64,000 bases of DNA from Urinicoccus massiliensis (GTDB taxonomy: Bacteria > Bacillota > Clostridia > Tissierellales > Peptoniphilaceae), in the NCBI RefSeq assembly GCF_900120405.1, contig NZ_LT635492.1, positions 329,478 through 393,477 on the forward strand. The letters run 5' to 3'. Position numbers and translations under genes: made by a program. The notes below the pieces were generated by a model. It searched no databases, was not told the DNA's origin, and saw only the letters and a program-made list of their open reading frames with translations. How positions within the stretch are numbered: the first letter of the stretch is position 1; each line of letters opens with the position of its first letter. This document shows, piece after piece, positions 7,648 to 17,244 of the stretch.

Positions 7648-8723
7648 TCCTTAACTCCATCTCTAATATTAACTAAAAGGGTGTTTTCAATAGCATTTGA
7701 ATCAAAGGTCCCCATGTTCTTCATGGCATAGAGGGCATGGTCAAAAATTGTAAAGGTAAAGGGACACCCCGACCCTTCTCCCAACCGCATATGAAGGGAG
7801 ACAAGGGCTTCTTTCCCTAAAAGATCCAAAGACCTAGCCATGGCTTTTTCCATAGATAGGTGGGATGCAAAGAAAAACTCTTTGGCCCCAGGGGCAATAT
7901 GGTCGGCGCAGAGAGCCGCTACAACGCTGATAATTCCATCAATAACCACCGGCACACCATGCCTTGCTCCAGCCAGGAAAACTCCTACTAGGCCACAAAT
8001 ATCCAGACCTCCAACGCAAGAAAGAATGGTAAAAACATCTTGATTGTATAAGTCATATTTTTCAATGGCCCTTTTTATGACATTTACCTTGTTAACCAGT
8101 TGCTGGTTGGTAATTCCTCCTCCAAGTCCTACGCAATCTTCCACTTTATACTTGGATAAGGCCGCTAGAACAGCAGAAGATGTCGTCGTATTGGCAATGC
8201 CAAGTTCTCCGGTGCCCAAGATCTTATAACCCTTTTGAATGTAATCTTCTGCAACATCAATCCCTGCTTGAATGGCCTTATAAACATCTTCCATAGGAAT
8301 TGCTGGTTCCTTCATAAAGTTTTTCGTGCCCTGACTTACCAGTTTTTGAATAACATTGTCTTCGTAGGGTCCTTGATTGATAATCCCAATATTAACAACA
8401 GCCACATCACTGCCTTGACATTTACACAAGGCCGCCACGCCAGTTTCTCCCCTGGCCATAGCGTTGGTCAACATATGGGTAAAGACTTGCGGGGAAGAGC
8501 TGACATCCTCTTCGTAAATTCCATTATCGGAAGCCATGACAATAACCACTTTTTTGTCCAAATTATTGGTGGGGTTTCCGGTTATTTTAGCTAGTTGGAT
8601 GGTCATTTCTTCCAAGCTACCTAGACTACCTATGGGATGGGTCCTGGAATCCCAAATTTCTCTAGCTTTTTTGCCAGCTTCTTCATCAAGAGGATGTAGC
8701 GGAAAATTTTCGAATTGATTCAA
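7644..8723 (-). CDS. cobT: Nicotinate-nucleotide--dimethylbenzimidazole phosphoribosyltransferase
   Basis: A 359-residue CobT that activates the lower-ligand base to alpha-ribazole-5'-phosphate using nicotinate mononucleotide. Visible family blocks: ASDNGIYEEDVS, RGETGVAALC, GTGELGIANTTTSSA, and the catalytic-glutamate region HMRLGEGSGCPF near the C-terminus. The start codon is TTG, supported by AAAGGAG eight bases upstream; there is a 13-bp gap after cbiJ, one of the few non-overlapping junctions in the operon. Which base is attached cannot be told from the sequence; no bza genes are present here. Confidence 0.96.
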   Translation of the reverse strand: MNQFENFPLHPLDEEAGKKAREIWDSRTHPIGSLGSLEEMTIQLAKITGNPTNNLDKKVVIVMASDNGIYEEDVSSSPQVFTHMLTNAMARGETGVAALCKCQGSDVAVVNIGIINQGPYEDNVIQKLVSQGTKNFMKEPAIPMEDVYKAIQAGIDVAEDYIQKGYKILGTGELGIANTTTSSAVLAALSKYKVEDCVGLGGGITNQQLVNKVNVIKRAIEKYDLYNQDVFTILSCVGGLDICGLVGVFLAGARHGVPVVIDGIISVVAALCADHIAPGAKEFFFASHLSMEKAMARSLDLLGKEALVSLHMRLGEGSGCPFTFTIFDHALYAMKNMGTFDSNAIENTLLVNIRDGVKE

Positions 8724-8736
8724 AATTTTTCTCCTT

Positions 8737-9465
8737 TCAATTACTTAAAAGATCTTTAATAAGCCTATTTAAATCATGGTAGCCGTCTTCTTCAGTTTGT
8801 CTTTTGATAATAATCGGACAGACATCTGCTTGTTTACAAGCAAGAATTTTTTCTTCTTGTCCTCCTTCTTTCCCACTTTCCTTCATAACGCAATATTTAA
8901 CCTGATATTGCTTAAAGAGGGCTATATTTAAGTCCAGGGAAAAGGGGCCCAACATGGCGACAATATCCCTATAGGACACCTCTGCATCAAAGGCAAGTTG
9001 TAAGCTTTCCAGGGTTGGTAAAATCCGATAAATAAATTGCTTGTCCCCTCGTACCGGTTCAAAATCCTTGATATTTTTGCTTCCTGTTGTAAAGAAAACA
9101 GGTCCCCCATCGATTTTTTGTAAAAGTCTACAGCACTCCTCTATGGATCCTACAATATATCCATTTTCCATGTGAATCTCAGGGCGAATATACCTATAAT
9201 AGGGAATCTTCATCTCCCTTGCTACTTGTCTTGCCTGGTCGGTGACAATAGTTGCATAGGGATGGGTTAAATCTACAATCTTATCTATCTTGTTTTCTCT
9301 AGCAAAATCTACCATTTGCTCTTTCGTTAATCGGCCCACATGAACGTGTTTTGAGTGGGTACTTTCCGCTCCACTTTCTGTAGCTACAGTAATGATATGG
9401 TCGTCATCACCTAATGATTCTAAAAGCTTATTGACCTCGGTGGTCCCTCCTAAAATCCAAATCAT
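8737..9465 (-). CDS. cbiJ: Cobalt-precorrin-6A reductase
   Basis: A 242-residue CbiJ/CobK homologue that reduces cobalt-precorrin-6A with a nicotinamide cofactor. N-terminal WILGGTTE is the nucleotide-binding start of the family; IVDLTHPYA and FFTTGSKNIKDF are also characteristic. It starts with ATG overlapping the cbiH stop (ATGA). In the anaerobic pathway it acts after CbiD and before the CbiE/CbiT pair, all of which are encoded nearby. Confidence 0.94.
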   Translation of the reverse strand: MIWILGGTTEVNKLLESLGDDDHIITVATESGAESTHSKHVHVGRLTKEQMVDFARENKIDKIVDLTHPYATIVTDQARQVAREMKIPYYRYIRPEIHMENGYIVGSIEECCRLLQKIDGGPVFFTTGSKNIKDFEPVRGDKQFIYRILPTLESLQLAFDAEVSYRDIVAMLGPFSLDLNIALFKQYQVKYCVMKESGKEGGQEEKILACKQADVCPIIIKRQTEEDGYHDLNRLIKDLLSN

Positions 9466-10184
9466 TTGTTTTCATACCCTCTAGGAGTCACCATCCAACC
9501 ATCTTTAATATAGGTGTTTGAATTCCCAATAATAAGACAGGTCAACATATCTACTTTTTCATAATCTATTGAATCCAGTTGAGTGATGGTTCTTTCTGTT
9601 CCAGGTCGTCCTGCATTTTTTACAATACCTACAGGTGTTTTGGAGTCCTTCACTTCCAATAGAATATTTACTATTTTTTCAAGATGGTCAGGACGCCCCT
9701 TGGACCTTGGATTGTAAATAGTAATGACAAAATCCCCTTCAGCGGCCTTTCTAACTCTCTTTAGAATCGTTTCCCAAGGGGTCAAAAGGTCGGAAAGACT
9801 AATACAGGCATAGTCATGCATTATGGGAGCACCCAGTTCAGCCGCTGCTGCAAAATTAGCAGAAACTCCAGGAATAACCTCTATATCTTGACCCGTGCTT
9901 AATTCGAAAATGGGTCCTGCCATTCCATATAGGCCTGCATCTCCTGTAGAGATAATGGATGTTGTCTTACCTTCATCCACTTGTTGAATAGCCTCTTTGC
10001 AACGGTCTATCTCACTTTTCATTCCTGTTGAATAGAGAGTCTTCCCTTCAATTAGAGAACCCAAATAGTCCAAATAAGGACCATAGCCAATAATAACCTC
10101 TGATTCATGAATTGCGTCAATCATTTTCTTGGTAAAAAGCCCCTCTCCTCCGGGACCAATTCCAATTACATATAGTTTTGCCAT
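9462..10184 (-). CDS. cbiH: Cobalt-precorrin-3 C17-methyltransferase
   Basis: A 240-residue SAM-dependent uroporphyrinogen-III-methylase-fold enzyme that methylates C17 and drives ring contraction. The N-terminal YVIGIGPGGEG glycine loop and the ISTGDAGLYGMAGP block are diagnostic, together with IYNPRSKGRP near residue 157. It starts with ATG one base after the cbiG stop. CobJ and CbiH share this fold; the surrounding cbi genes (cbiD, cbiG, cbiK) make CbiH the right name. Confidence 0.95.
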   Translation of the reverse strand: MAKLYVIGIGPGGEGLFTKKMIDAIHESEVIIGYGPYLDYLGSLIEGKTLYSTGMKSEIDRCKEAIQQVDEGKTTSIISTGDAGLYGMAGPIFELSTGQDIEVIPGVSANFAAAAELGAPIMHDYACISLSDLLTPWETILKRVRKAAEGDFVITIYNPRSKGRPDHLEKIVNILLEVKDSKTPVGIVKNAGRPGTERTITQLDSIDYEKVDMLTCLIIGNSNTYIKDGWMVTPRGYENK

Positions 10185-11159
10185 TTATACCTCCCTTGAT
10201 ATAGATACTGTGAATCCCTTATAAGCTTCTTTTTCAAGGATTAACTCTCCGCCCAGTTTTAAGGCAGATGTTGCTGACACTGAGGATACCCCCACTGTCT
10301 TTTTAACAAAATCTGACCCTTGAACCTTGTCTTCAAAGGGACTCAATTCTTCAGCCTTAAAACAGAAAAAGTCAATTCCTAAGTCTTTAGATAGCTGGTT
10401 AAAGGCAACTTCATCTTTCTTTATGTCAATACTAGCCATATCTTTTATACTGGCTAGACTCAGATTAAGTTTCTTTAAGATGCTTTTTAATAAAAGCTTT
10501 AATTCTTCATAGTTTGCACCCTTTTTACAGCCCAAGCCCAGATGCAAGATTTGGGGCCTGAGATAAACGGTATATCCCGGTAAGTCCAGCGACTCTTCAT
10601 CTGTAATAGCCAGGCTATAGCCTATTTCCGAATCCATATCCTGTGTAAAATTTGGATATTTTGGCTCCTGAAAATTGTAGGGATTGTAAAGAAAAATTTT
10701 CTTATCATCCACCATGGCTCCCGTTAAAGGGGTTAAATCATGGATGGATTGGTAGTTAAAGTGCATTTTTTTCGCATAGAGGTCCAGTCCCTCATAACCC
10801 CTTCCATCTGTAGCTGTAGTGATTACCGGAACTGCCCCAATTTTTTCCGCAATACTTCGAGCTAGGTCGTTCGCTCCTCCCAGATGCCCTGAGCAAAGAC
10901 TAATAACAAAACGTCCCTGGTCATCAATAACAAGAACGGCCGGGTCTTGCTCCTTATTGTTTAAAAAAGGCGCGATAAAGCGAACAGCAATACCTGTAGC
11001 TGAAATAAAAATCAAGTCTTCATTTTCTTTAAAGGCAGCTTGAACAACCTCTTGGGTCTTAAAGGCCTCCTTGTATTTTGAATAAATACTGATGGGAAGA
11101 CTTTCTTCCAGCTTCAAAGCTAGATCATAAGCTTTTTTTGAATAGCATAAGACCTTCAA
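10185..11159 (-). CDS. cbiG: Cobalt-precorrin-5A hydrolase
   Basis: A 324-residue CbiG that opens the delta-lactone ring and releases acetaldehyde, a step unique to the anaerobic route. N-terminal (IFISATGIAVR), central (CSGHLGGANDLA) and C-terminal (HLGLGCKKGA, SVSATSALKLGG) CbiG blocks are all present, so the protein is full length. The start is TTG, overlapping the cbiF stop as TTGA; GAAGGG upstream inside cbiF can serve as ribosome site. Confidence 0.95.
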   Translation of the reverse strand: MKVLCYSKKAYDLALKLEESLPISIYSKYKEAFKTQEVVQAAFKENEDLIFISATGIAVRFIAPFLNNKEQDPAVLVIDDQGRFVISLCSGHLGGANDLARSIAEKIGAVPVITTATDGRGYEGLDLYAKKMHFNYQSIHDLTPLTGAMVDDKKIFLYNPYNFQEPKYPNFTQDMDSEIGYSLAITDEESLDLPGYTVYLRPQILHLGLGCKKGANYEELKLLLKSILKKLNLSLASIKDMASIDIKKDEVAFNQLSKDLGIDFFCFKAEELSPFEDKVQGSDFVKKTVGVSSVSATSALKLGGELILEKEAYKGFTVSISREV

Positions 11160-11914
11160 CGCTTTATCCCTTCGCGGTATTCCGTTGTAAAATACTTGTC
11201 ATATAGTTTGGACAATTCATAGTCCGTATCTATAAAGTCTCCCACTAAAATTTGGGCTTGCTTGATGATATTTTCATCTTGAACTTTTTGGCAAATATCC
11301 TTTAAAGTTCCGAAAATTTTCTTTTCGTCCTTCCAAGTGGCCCGGTAAACCACTGCCACTGGCACATCATCTCGACCATATCCCTTAATTAGGGATTCAA
11401 TAACTTTTTCAATGTGACCTACACTTAAAAATAAGGCCATACTGGCTCCATGGGCAGCCAAGGATTCAAGATTTTCCGATTCAGGAACTCCAGTCCGCCC
11501 CTTAACCCTGGTTAAGATAACTGTTTGTGATACATTTGGTAGGGTAAATTCCTTTTTAATGGCTGCAGCCGCTGCCACAAAGGAGCTTACTCCAGGAATA
11601 ACTTCAAATTCTATTCCCAACTTTTCCAAGGGATCCATTTGCTCTTGAATGGCTCCGTAAATTGATGGATCACCTGTATGGAGGCGGACAATTTCCTTGC
11701 CTGCCCGGTGTCCTTCCACCATAACATCCAGAACTTCATCTAAGTGCATTTTTGCAGAATTATAGATTCCACAGCCCTCTTTGGCATGAGCTAAATGTTC
11801 CGGACTAACCAAGGATCCAGCATAAATAATAATATCTGCTTTCTCAAGGGCCTTGCGCCCCTTAATCGTAATTAAATCCGGATCCCCAGGACCGGCTCCA
11901 ACAAAAGTTATCAT
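11156..11914 (-). CDS. cbiF: Cobalt-precorrin-4 C11-methyltransferase
   Basis: A 252-residue SAM-dependent methylase placing a methyl group on C11. The family starts with ITFVGAGPGDPDLIT, and LHTGDPSIYGAIQEQ and EVIPGVSSFVAAAA follow, as in CbiF/CobM. It starts at an ATG that overlaps the cbiT stop (ATGA) and itself overlaps cbiG, so translation of cbiT, cbiF and cbiG is probably coupled. Confidence 0.96.
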   Translation of the reverse strand: MITFVGAGPGDPDLITIKGRKALEKADIIIYAGSLVSPEHLAHAKEGCGIYNSAKMHLDEVLDVMVEGHRAGKEIVRLHTGDPSIYGAIQEQMDPLEKLGIEFEVIPGVSSFVAAAAAIKKEFTLPNVSQTVILTRVKGRTGVPESENLESLAAHGASMALFLSVGHIEKVIESLIKGYGRDDVPVAVVYRATWKDEKKIFGTLKDICQKVQDENIIKQAQILVGDFIDTDYELSKLYDKYFTTEYREGIKR

Positions 11915-12459
11915 TCTTTAACTCCCTTCATGATATAAATAGGATTTTCACCCTTCATCAATCCTAAATGATCCAGTTTTGCAGTTTGTACCAGTTCAAC
12001 ATCAATATCTTGGTAGTTATGTTCTTTTAAAAGTTCATACATTTTCCAAGTATTTTTTAGGGTGATATAGTTTCCCACTAAAATTCCACCCTTTTTTAGG
12101 TGTTTATCCAAGTAGGCAAAAATCTCTGCTAAATTTCCGGCACTTCCTCCGATAAAAACTCGGTCGAACTCTTGGTCCGGAAGGTCTCCCGGAGCTAGTC
12201 CATGGATTGGCTTAAGGTCTACTCCATGCCGCTTGGCATTTTCCCTTAGTAGCTGAACCCCTTCCTCTTTACGCTCGATAGACGTTACCTTAGCACCTAA
12301 AAGAGCCGCTTGAACTGAAATACTTCCCGTTCCGCTGCCTATATCCAATAAGGATAGTCCTTCTTCTAGGTCCAGGTAGGATACAGACAAGACCCGGATG
12401 GCCTTTTTTGTCATTGGGACTTTTGCCCGGATAAAATCTTCATCATTTAACCATTTCAA
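11911..12459 (-). CDS. cbiT: Cobalt-precorrin-6B C15-methyltransferase (decarboxylating)
   Basis: A 182-residue class I methyltransferase. The SAM-binding glycine loop is LLDIGSGTGSISVQAA near residue 36, after the family start DEDFIRAKVPMTKKAI. It methylates C15 and decarboxylates the C12 acetate. CbiT and CbiE are separate chains here, unlike fused CobL; their genes overlap by 17 bases and the proteins act together. Confidence 0.96.
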   Translation of the reverse strand: MKWLNDEDFIRAKVPMTKKAIRVLSVSYLDLEEGLSLLDIGSGTGSISVQAALLGAKVTSIERKEEGVQLLRENAKRHGVDLKPIHGLAPGDLPDQEFDRVFIGGSAGNLAEIFAYLDKHLKKGGILVGNYITLKNTWKMYELLKEHNYQDIDVELVQTAKLDHLGLMKGENPIYIMKGVKE

Positions 12460-13042
12460 TTTCTATCACCGCCACTGCAAGGGCATCCACATCTGATGCC
12501 TCTTGTCCTATTTCTATTTCTTCAATCATTTCATCATCATAACTCAACCGATAGCCAACAATTAGTTTTCCTGAAAAGCCCTGGTTTTTCAACTCTTTGG
12601 AAAGCCAACCCGGGCTATGGTCCTTGTCTAAAAGACTAATGGCTAAGGGATTTTTCTTAAACTCATGAAAATTAAAATCTCTCCCGTGAAGAGAAATCAA
12701 CCTATAATCATTCCAGGGTTTTTTCAAGCGACAAGCAAAATATTGTAGACTGGAAATCCCTGGATAAACTTCTTTCACCGGGATTCCAATGGACATCAAG
12801 TACTTGGTCACCCCATAAAATAGGGGGTCTCCACTAGCCAAGACCAAAACCTGGTCCTTGCCTTCAATCTCATCCTTTAAATCACTAACTCGAGTCACCT
12901 CAATAATATCTGGTCGAATGGACGCCAAAGATTGACTCACTCTGCCAAAGGCAATAACATGTTGAAAGGATTCAATAGCTTCTTTAACTTGAACTGTTAA
13001 AAGCTTTGGATTCCCTGGTCCGACACCTGCCACAACAATCAT
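12443..13042 (-). CDS. cbiE: Cobalt-precorrin-7 C5-methyltransferase
   Basis: A 199-residue tetrapyrrole methylase corresponding to the N-terminal half of CobL. It begins IVVAGVGPGNPKLLT and has LASGDPLFYGV and EVYPGISSLQYFACRL, the usual CbiE blocks. It methylates C5. The gene overlaps both neighbours (cbiD upstream by 4 bases, cbiT downstream by 17). Confidence 0.95.
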   Translation of the reverse strand: MIVVAGVGPGNPKLLTVQVKEAIESFQHVIAFGRVSQSLASIRPDIIEVTRVSDLKDEIEGKDQVLVLASGDPLFYGVTKYLMSIGIPVKEVYPGISSLQYFACRLKKPWNDYRLISLHGRDFNFHEFKKNPLAISLLDKDHSPGWLSKELKNQGFSGKLIVGYRLSYDDEMIEEIEIGQEASDVDALAVAVIEIEMVK

Positions 13043-14109
13043 AACTTCACCCCGTGGTTCATAGAATAGATATGGGTCGAAACCTCAACAGAGTCATCTC
13101 GAAGGTACTTGATAATTCTTTGGTTACAACCTTCTTCCATGTTTTTTATAATTTCTTCATACCCCTCTTCAATACAAAGATCTAGGGCTTTTTCAGCTGT
13201 CAATAAATTATTGATTCTTTCTAGGAAGCTTTTTTCCACACCCATCAAGGCTAAATAGTAGACAAAGGCCTCCATACGGGTGTCTGCCGTAGATGAATGG
13301 GTTTGGAATATTCCTACTGCCAACTTACAAAATTTACCAATATGGCCAATTAGGTGAAATTTTCTAAAGCCTAAAGAATAAGCATACTTTAGGGCCTGAC
13401 CAACATAGTTTGACACTTCTACAACTGGAAGATCTAGACCTGATTTTTTCACAGCTTCTTTGCCATAATTTCCTGGGGTTAAGAGAATTTCCTTGGTGGA
13501 TTCTGCTGCCACCATGTCCATCTCCATATAAATGCTCTTTAATAGGGCTTCGGCACTCATGGGGTAGACAATTCCCTTCGTTCCTAAAACAGAAAGACCA
13601 CCTTCAATACCAATGTACCGATTAAAGGTTCTTTTAGCAACTTCTTGGCCACCAGGAATGGAAATATAGCAGGTTAGACCGGTTTCAGAATATTTTTCCA
13701 GACTTTCCAACAAAAGTTTTTTGGGTACGGGATTAATGGCTGGATCTCCAATCTCTCCAAAGAGTCCCTTGCGTTGAATCCTGCCTACTCCTTCTTTTGC
13801 ATCCAAAACAATACGGCCATCTTGCCTTTTATAAACTTCTGCATAAATGGACAGGCCATCTGTGGCATCCGGATCATCTCCGGCATCTTTGACAATACAG
13901 CACTTAACCCAGTCCTTTCCCCTGGTAATATCACATACATCCAGCTGGAGTTCTATCCCTGCAGGAGTAAGAATATTGACCTGCTCAACTTCTTGACCAG
14001 ATTTTAACATAAGACAAGCAGCTGTTGTTGCACCAACTGCACAGCTGCCTGTCGTATATCCGAGACGTAATTTTTGTCCATCTTGAATAATATATTCATC
14101 TAATTTCAT
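13039..14109 (-). CDS. cbiD: Cobalt-precorrin-5B C1-methyltransferase
   Basis: A 356-residue CbiD. The family signature LRLGYTTGSCAVGATTAA opens the protein, with CIVKDAGDDPDATDG and ALKYAYSLGFRKFHLIGHIGKF following. CbiD marks the anaerobic, early-cobalt route because the aerobic pathway uses CobF instead. It adds the C1 methyl. The ATG overlaps the cbiC stop and the stop overlaps cbiE. Confidence 0.97.
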   Translation of the reverse strand: MKLDEYIIQDGQKLRLGYTTGSCAVGATTAACLMLKSGQEVEQVNILTPAGIELQLDVCDITRGKDWVKCCIVKDAGDDPDATDGLSIYAEVYKRQDGRIVLDAKEGVGRIQRKGLFGEIGDPAINPVPKKLLLESLEKYSETGLTCYISIPGGQEVAKRTFNRYIGIEGGLSVLGTKGIVYPMSAEALLKSIYMEMDMVAAESTKEILLTPGNYGKEAVKKSGLDLPVVEVSNYVGQALKYAYSLGFRKFHLIGHIGKFCKLAVGIFQTHSSTADTRMEAFVYYLALMGVEKSFLERINNLLTAEKALDLCIEEGYEEIIKNMEEGCNQRIIKYLRDDSVEVSTHIYSMNHGVKL

Positions 14110-14726
14110 CGTGGGTAAACCATATACAGAAGTGCATTAATAATAGATGCCGCAACATTGGAGCCACCCTTTGTTCCAACAGTTGAAACACTAGGCACTT
14201 CTACCTCTCTTAAGGCTTCCTTGGACTCAGCCGCACCTACAAAGCCCACAGGAACTCCTACAACAAAATCAGGATCTACCTTGCCTTCTTTAATAAGTTC
14301 TAACAAGCGGAAGAGGGCTGTGGGTGCATTGCCGATAACAAAGCCCTTAACACCATTTTCTACAGCCTTTTCTAAGGCACAAGCTGACCTTGTGGTTCCC
14401 TTGGCCTTGGCTGCCTCTCTTACATCTTCATCGTCAATATAGTAGACCAATTCACAAGAACTTTTTTTCAATGCAGGCTTGTTGATTCCTTGATAGGCCA
14501 TTTTTGTATCTGTAAAGATTTTAACGCCCTTTTCAATAGAAGCCTTGGCTTCTTCTAAGAAATTATCCTTAAAGACAATGATCTTTCGATACTCAAAATC
14601 TCCTGTCGTATGAATCATCCGTTTTGCCACTAGCATTTCTTCATCAGAAAAGTCTACATCTCCCATTACTGAATCTATAATATCCATACTTTTGTCTTCG
14701 ATTTTCATAGGTTCCTTAATGTACAT
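14106..14726 (-). CDS. cbiC: Cobalt-precorrin-8 methylmutase
   Basis: A 206-residue methylmutase that moves the methyl from C11 to C12 to give cobyrinate. Visible blocks include MIHTTGDFEY with the catalytic His, KIFTDTKMAYQGI, and VGVPVGFVGAAESKE. Start choice: AAAGGAGG runs from 14740 to 14733, directly against the ATG at 14732, leaving no spacing; the ATG at 14726 has six bases, so it is preferred. The gene overlaps the end of cobD by 11 bases. Confidence 0.95.
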   Translation of the reverse strand: MYIKEPMKIEDKSMDIIDSVMGDVDFSDEEMLVAKRMIHTTGDFEYRKIIVFKDNFLEEAKASIEKGVKIFTDTKMAYQGINKPALKKSSCELVYYIDDEDVREAAKAKGTTRSACALEKAVENGVKGFVIGNAPTALFRLLELIKEGKVDPDFVVGVPVGFVGAAESKEALREVEVPSVSTVGTKGGSNVAASIINALLYMVYPR

Positions 14727-15786
14727 CTTCATCCTCCTTTAAAAAGTCTTTAAAGACTTGAACTAACTGACTGTTTTCTTCATGGCTTTTTACGGCGACT
14801 CGAATATGAGCCCCGTCTAGGCCTGAAAAACTATCACACGTTCTTATTAAAATTCCCTGGGCCAAGAAATATTGCAAGGCCTGGTTTTCTGTTTTATCGA
14901 ATAGCTTGACCAATATAAAATTTGCATGGCTTGGATAGACGTAAAGCCCCTGGATGCCTCCTAATTCCTTGAGTAAATAGTCCCGCTCATTGGAGATATA
15001 TTCTTTTGATTTTTCAATATATTCAAAATCTTTAAAAATATAGTTTCCTGCAATTTCAGCAAAGCAATTAATGGACCAAGGATTTAGTTGCCCTCGAATG
15101 GCTTCTGCTCGTTTTTTGTTACCACAGGCATAGCCCAGGCGAATTCCCGGCAGGCCGAAAAACTTTGTAGCCGCTCGAATGATTAAAATATTTTCATATT
15201 CATAGGGCTTAAAAAGCTCAATGGAATCATAGTCTTGCGGGCAAAATTCATAAAAGGCTTCATCCAAGACCAAAAGGCCCTTCTTGTCCCGGATTATTTG
15301 ATAGAGCTTAAGAAGTTTATCCTTGGCCAGGCGTAGGCCTGTAGGATTGTTGGGATTTCCCACTATAAGAAGACTCTCTTCTTTTAAGCTTTCTTCTAAA
15401 ATATCAAAATCAATGGTCATGGATTCATCCGTGGCTATAGAAATAATGCTTTTATTCCGAATTTTCGCCCTTTCTTCATATTCGCTAAAGGAAGGAACAA
15501 AAAATTGTACTATGGAATAATTACAAATCACTGCATCAATAATCTCCATAGACCCATTCCCTACGATTACTTCATCTGGCCCACAACCTAGATAGTCTCC
15601 TATGGATTCTCTGAGCCGACTGTATTTAATGTCCGGATAGACATTGGTCAGTTTAAAGTCCTTAATCCATTCAAATTCCAGGCCCTTTGGATAGCCTAGG
15701 GGGTTGATATTGCTGGAAAAATCAATTAAATTTTTTTCATATAATTTAGAATAGGTATAGGTATCTCCACCATGTTTCATCGTCAT
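14716..15786 (-). CDS. cobD: L-threonine-O-3-phosphate decarboxylase (aminotransferase fold)
   Basis: A 356-residue PLP enzyme of the class I/II aminotransferase fold. It makes (R)-1-amino-2-propanol phosphate, the linker that CbiB attaches to the corrin. Blocks seen: FSSNINPLGYP, GNGSMEIID, VGNPNNPTG, VLDEAFYEF, and the PLP-lysine region RAATKFFGLPGIRLGY. The same fold is used by histidinol-phosphate aminotransferase, but the place between cbiL and cbiC decides the name. Here cobD means the Salmonella decarboxylase, not the Pseudomonas cobD, which is cbiB. Confidence 0.92.
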   Translation of the reverse strand: MTMKHGGDTYTYSKLYEKNLIDFSSNINPLGYPKGLEFEWIKDFKLTNVYPDIKYSRLRESIGDYLGCGPDEVIVGNGSMEIIDAVICNYSIVQFFVPSFSEYEERAKIRNKSIISIATDESMTIDFDILEESLKEESLLIVGNPNNPTGLRLAKDKLLKLYQIIRDKKGLLVLDEAFYEFCPQDYDSIELFKPYEYENILIIRAATKFFGLPGIRLGYACGNKKRAEAIRGQLNPWSINCFAEIAGNYIFKDFEYIEKSKEYISNERDYLLKELGGIQGLYVYPSHANFILVKLFDKTENQALQYFLAQGILIRTCDSFSGLDGAHIRVAVKSHEENSQLVQVFKDFLKEDEDVH

Positions 15787-16442
15787 ATTTTGGACTTCCT
15801 CGCTAGTAATAGACTCATATAGGTTTTTTCCTTTAAAATGTCTTGACGTTTAGTTAGGACTAGCTCTTGGTCAAAACTTACATATTTAATATAGTAATAC
15901 TTAAATCGGTGGGCTTCCAACTTATCCAGAGTTGCCTCTAAATTTTTTGAGGTCTTTAAAATTGCTACAGAATCCACATCAGTTAGGTTCATCTTTTCTG
16001 CATCATCAACTAGTAAAAACCTCTCCCCCTTTTCAACGACATTCTTTAAAATTGAGTTGGCTCCAGCTAGAAATGCTGGAATACCCGGAATGCATTCAAC
16101 CTCTATGTGGTCATGGACTTCTGCATTAATCATATTCATAAAGGTTGAATAAATCATAGAATCTCCAATCGTTAAAAAGACTCCTGTTTGTCCATCCTTT
16201 ATATTTTCATCAATCTGGTCCATAGCTTCTATATAAGTCTGTCGGGTGGTCTTCCCCATAGGGAAATCCAAGAGGACAACTTTTTGCTTCTTGATATAGG
16301 GTTGGGCACTATCCAAGGCCATGTTCCGACCCTTGTTGTTAGGGGCAAAAATTACATCCGCTGATTCAATTAGGCGGACAGCCTTTACTGTTAATAGTTC
16401 CGAATCCCCTGGTCCAGTTCCAATTCCATACAATTTTTTCAA
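15783..16442 (-). CDS. cbiL: Cobalt-precorrin-2 C20-methyltransferase
   Basis: A 219-residue SAM-dependent methylase, the first C-methylation after cobalt insertion. N-terminal KKLYGIGTGPGDSELLTVKA is the family start (shown as YGIGTGPGDSELLT), with FLTIGDSMIYSTF and ECIPGIPAFLAGA further on. It starts two bases after the cbiK stop and overlaps cobD by four bases. Confidence 0.95.
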   Translation of the reverse strand: MKKLYGIGTGPGDSELLTVKAVRLIESADVIFAPNNKGRNMALDSAQPYIKKQKVVLLDFPMGKTTRQTYIEAMDQIDENIKDGQTGVFLTIGDSMIYSTFMNMINAEVHDHIEVECIPGIPAFLAGANSILKNVVEKGERFLLVDDAEKMNLTDVDSVAILKTSKNLEATLDKLEAHRFKYYYIKYVSFDQELVLTKRQDILKEKTYMSLLLARKSKI

Positions 16443-16444
16443 AC

Positions 16445-17194
16445 TTAATCTCCCAATAGTCCTTCGACTCGCTCTATAAATTCTTCGACAATTCCTGGCT
16501 CTTCCCCAAGACCTTTCATGACAACTTCTGTCTCAAGACCAGCCCTTTCTAAAATGGACTTTAAAGACTCAGGATCATCTGAAGCCATATCATTTTTTGC
16601 ATGGTCTCCAGCCACAATCATAAAGGGTTTTAAAATAACCTTTTTCCCGCTGGCGACCAATTCATCTAGAATATCTTCGATGGTCACAGATCCTTCAACT
16701 GTTACGACATAGACATTGTCATGGCCTGTAGAGTCTAAAATTTCTTGGGCCTTTTGGTAAAAGTCATCACTTTTATGGTAAGACCCGTGGCCAAATAAGA
16801 CGAGGTTCCCCTCCTCTTTATCCGGAAAACTTAGTCTAGTTAAAACTTTTCTTATACTTTCCTCATCATATAATAAGGGTTCACCTAAGTGGCCAATCTT
16901 TAGGGCTGCAAGTTTCTCGTACTCAACACCTGGAATCATATGGAGGGGTTGGATATAAATATCTTCCTCTTGAATTCCACTATCTAAAAGAGCTTGAATT
17001 GCTTCCTTTTCGTTGAAAATGGAAATCCCTTCATTTTCTTTAATCCGCTTTACAACAATCCTGGATGTAAAACACCTTAGGCAGTTTACATCCGGAAAAT
17101 GGTCTGCAATCGACTTTTCAATATTTTCAATGGCCTTTTCCCGAGTGTCTATATGGGTAGTGCCAAAGCTTGCTAAAATTAATCCCTTCTTCAC
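16445..17194 (-). CDS. cbiK: Sirohydrochlorin cobaltochelatase
   Basis: A 249-residue class II chelatase that inserts Co2+ into sirohydrochlorin, the entry reaction of the anaerobic route. LILASFGTTH at the N-terminus, QPLHMIPGVEYE with one metal-site His, and LVLFGHGSYH and FMIVAGDHAKNDM in the C-terminal half match CbiK. There is no signal peptide. The start codon is GTG, five bases after GGAGG. It is the first gene behind the B12 riboswitch, so repression would hit the whole downstream operon. Confidence 0.95.
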   Translation of the reverse strand: MKKGLILASFGTTHIDTREKAIENIEKSIADHFPDVNCLRCFTSRIVVKRIKENEGISIFNEKEAIQALLDSGIQEEDIYIQPLHMIPGVEYEKLAALKIGHLGEPLLYDEESIRKVLTRLSFPDKEEGNLVLFGHGSYHKSDDFYQKAQEILDSTGHDNVYVVTVEGSVTIEDILDELVASGKKVILKPFMIVAGDHAKNDMASDDPESLKSILERAGLETEVVMKGLGEEPGIVEEFIERVEGLLGD

Positions 17195-17244
17195 AAAAAC
17201 CTCCTCTTTTACAGTCCCTAGGACTCCTTCCCTCCGAAGTTAAC

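Noticed and set aside
8235-8594. 119-codon plus-strand ORF inside cobT
   Set aside because: Antisense shadow of a well-conserved enzyme gene; the product matches nothing and no ribosome site is seen.
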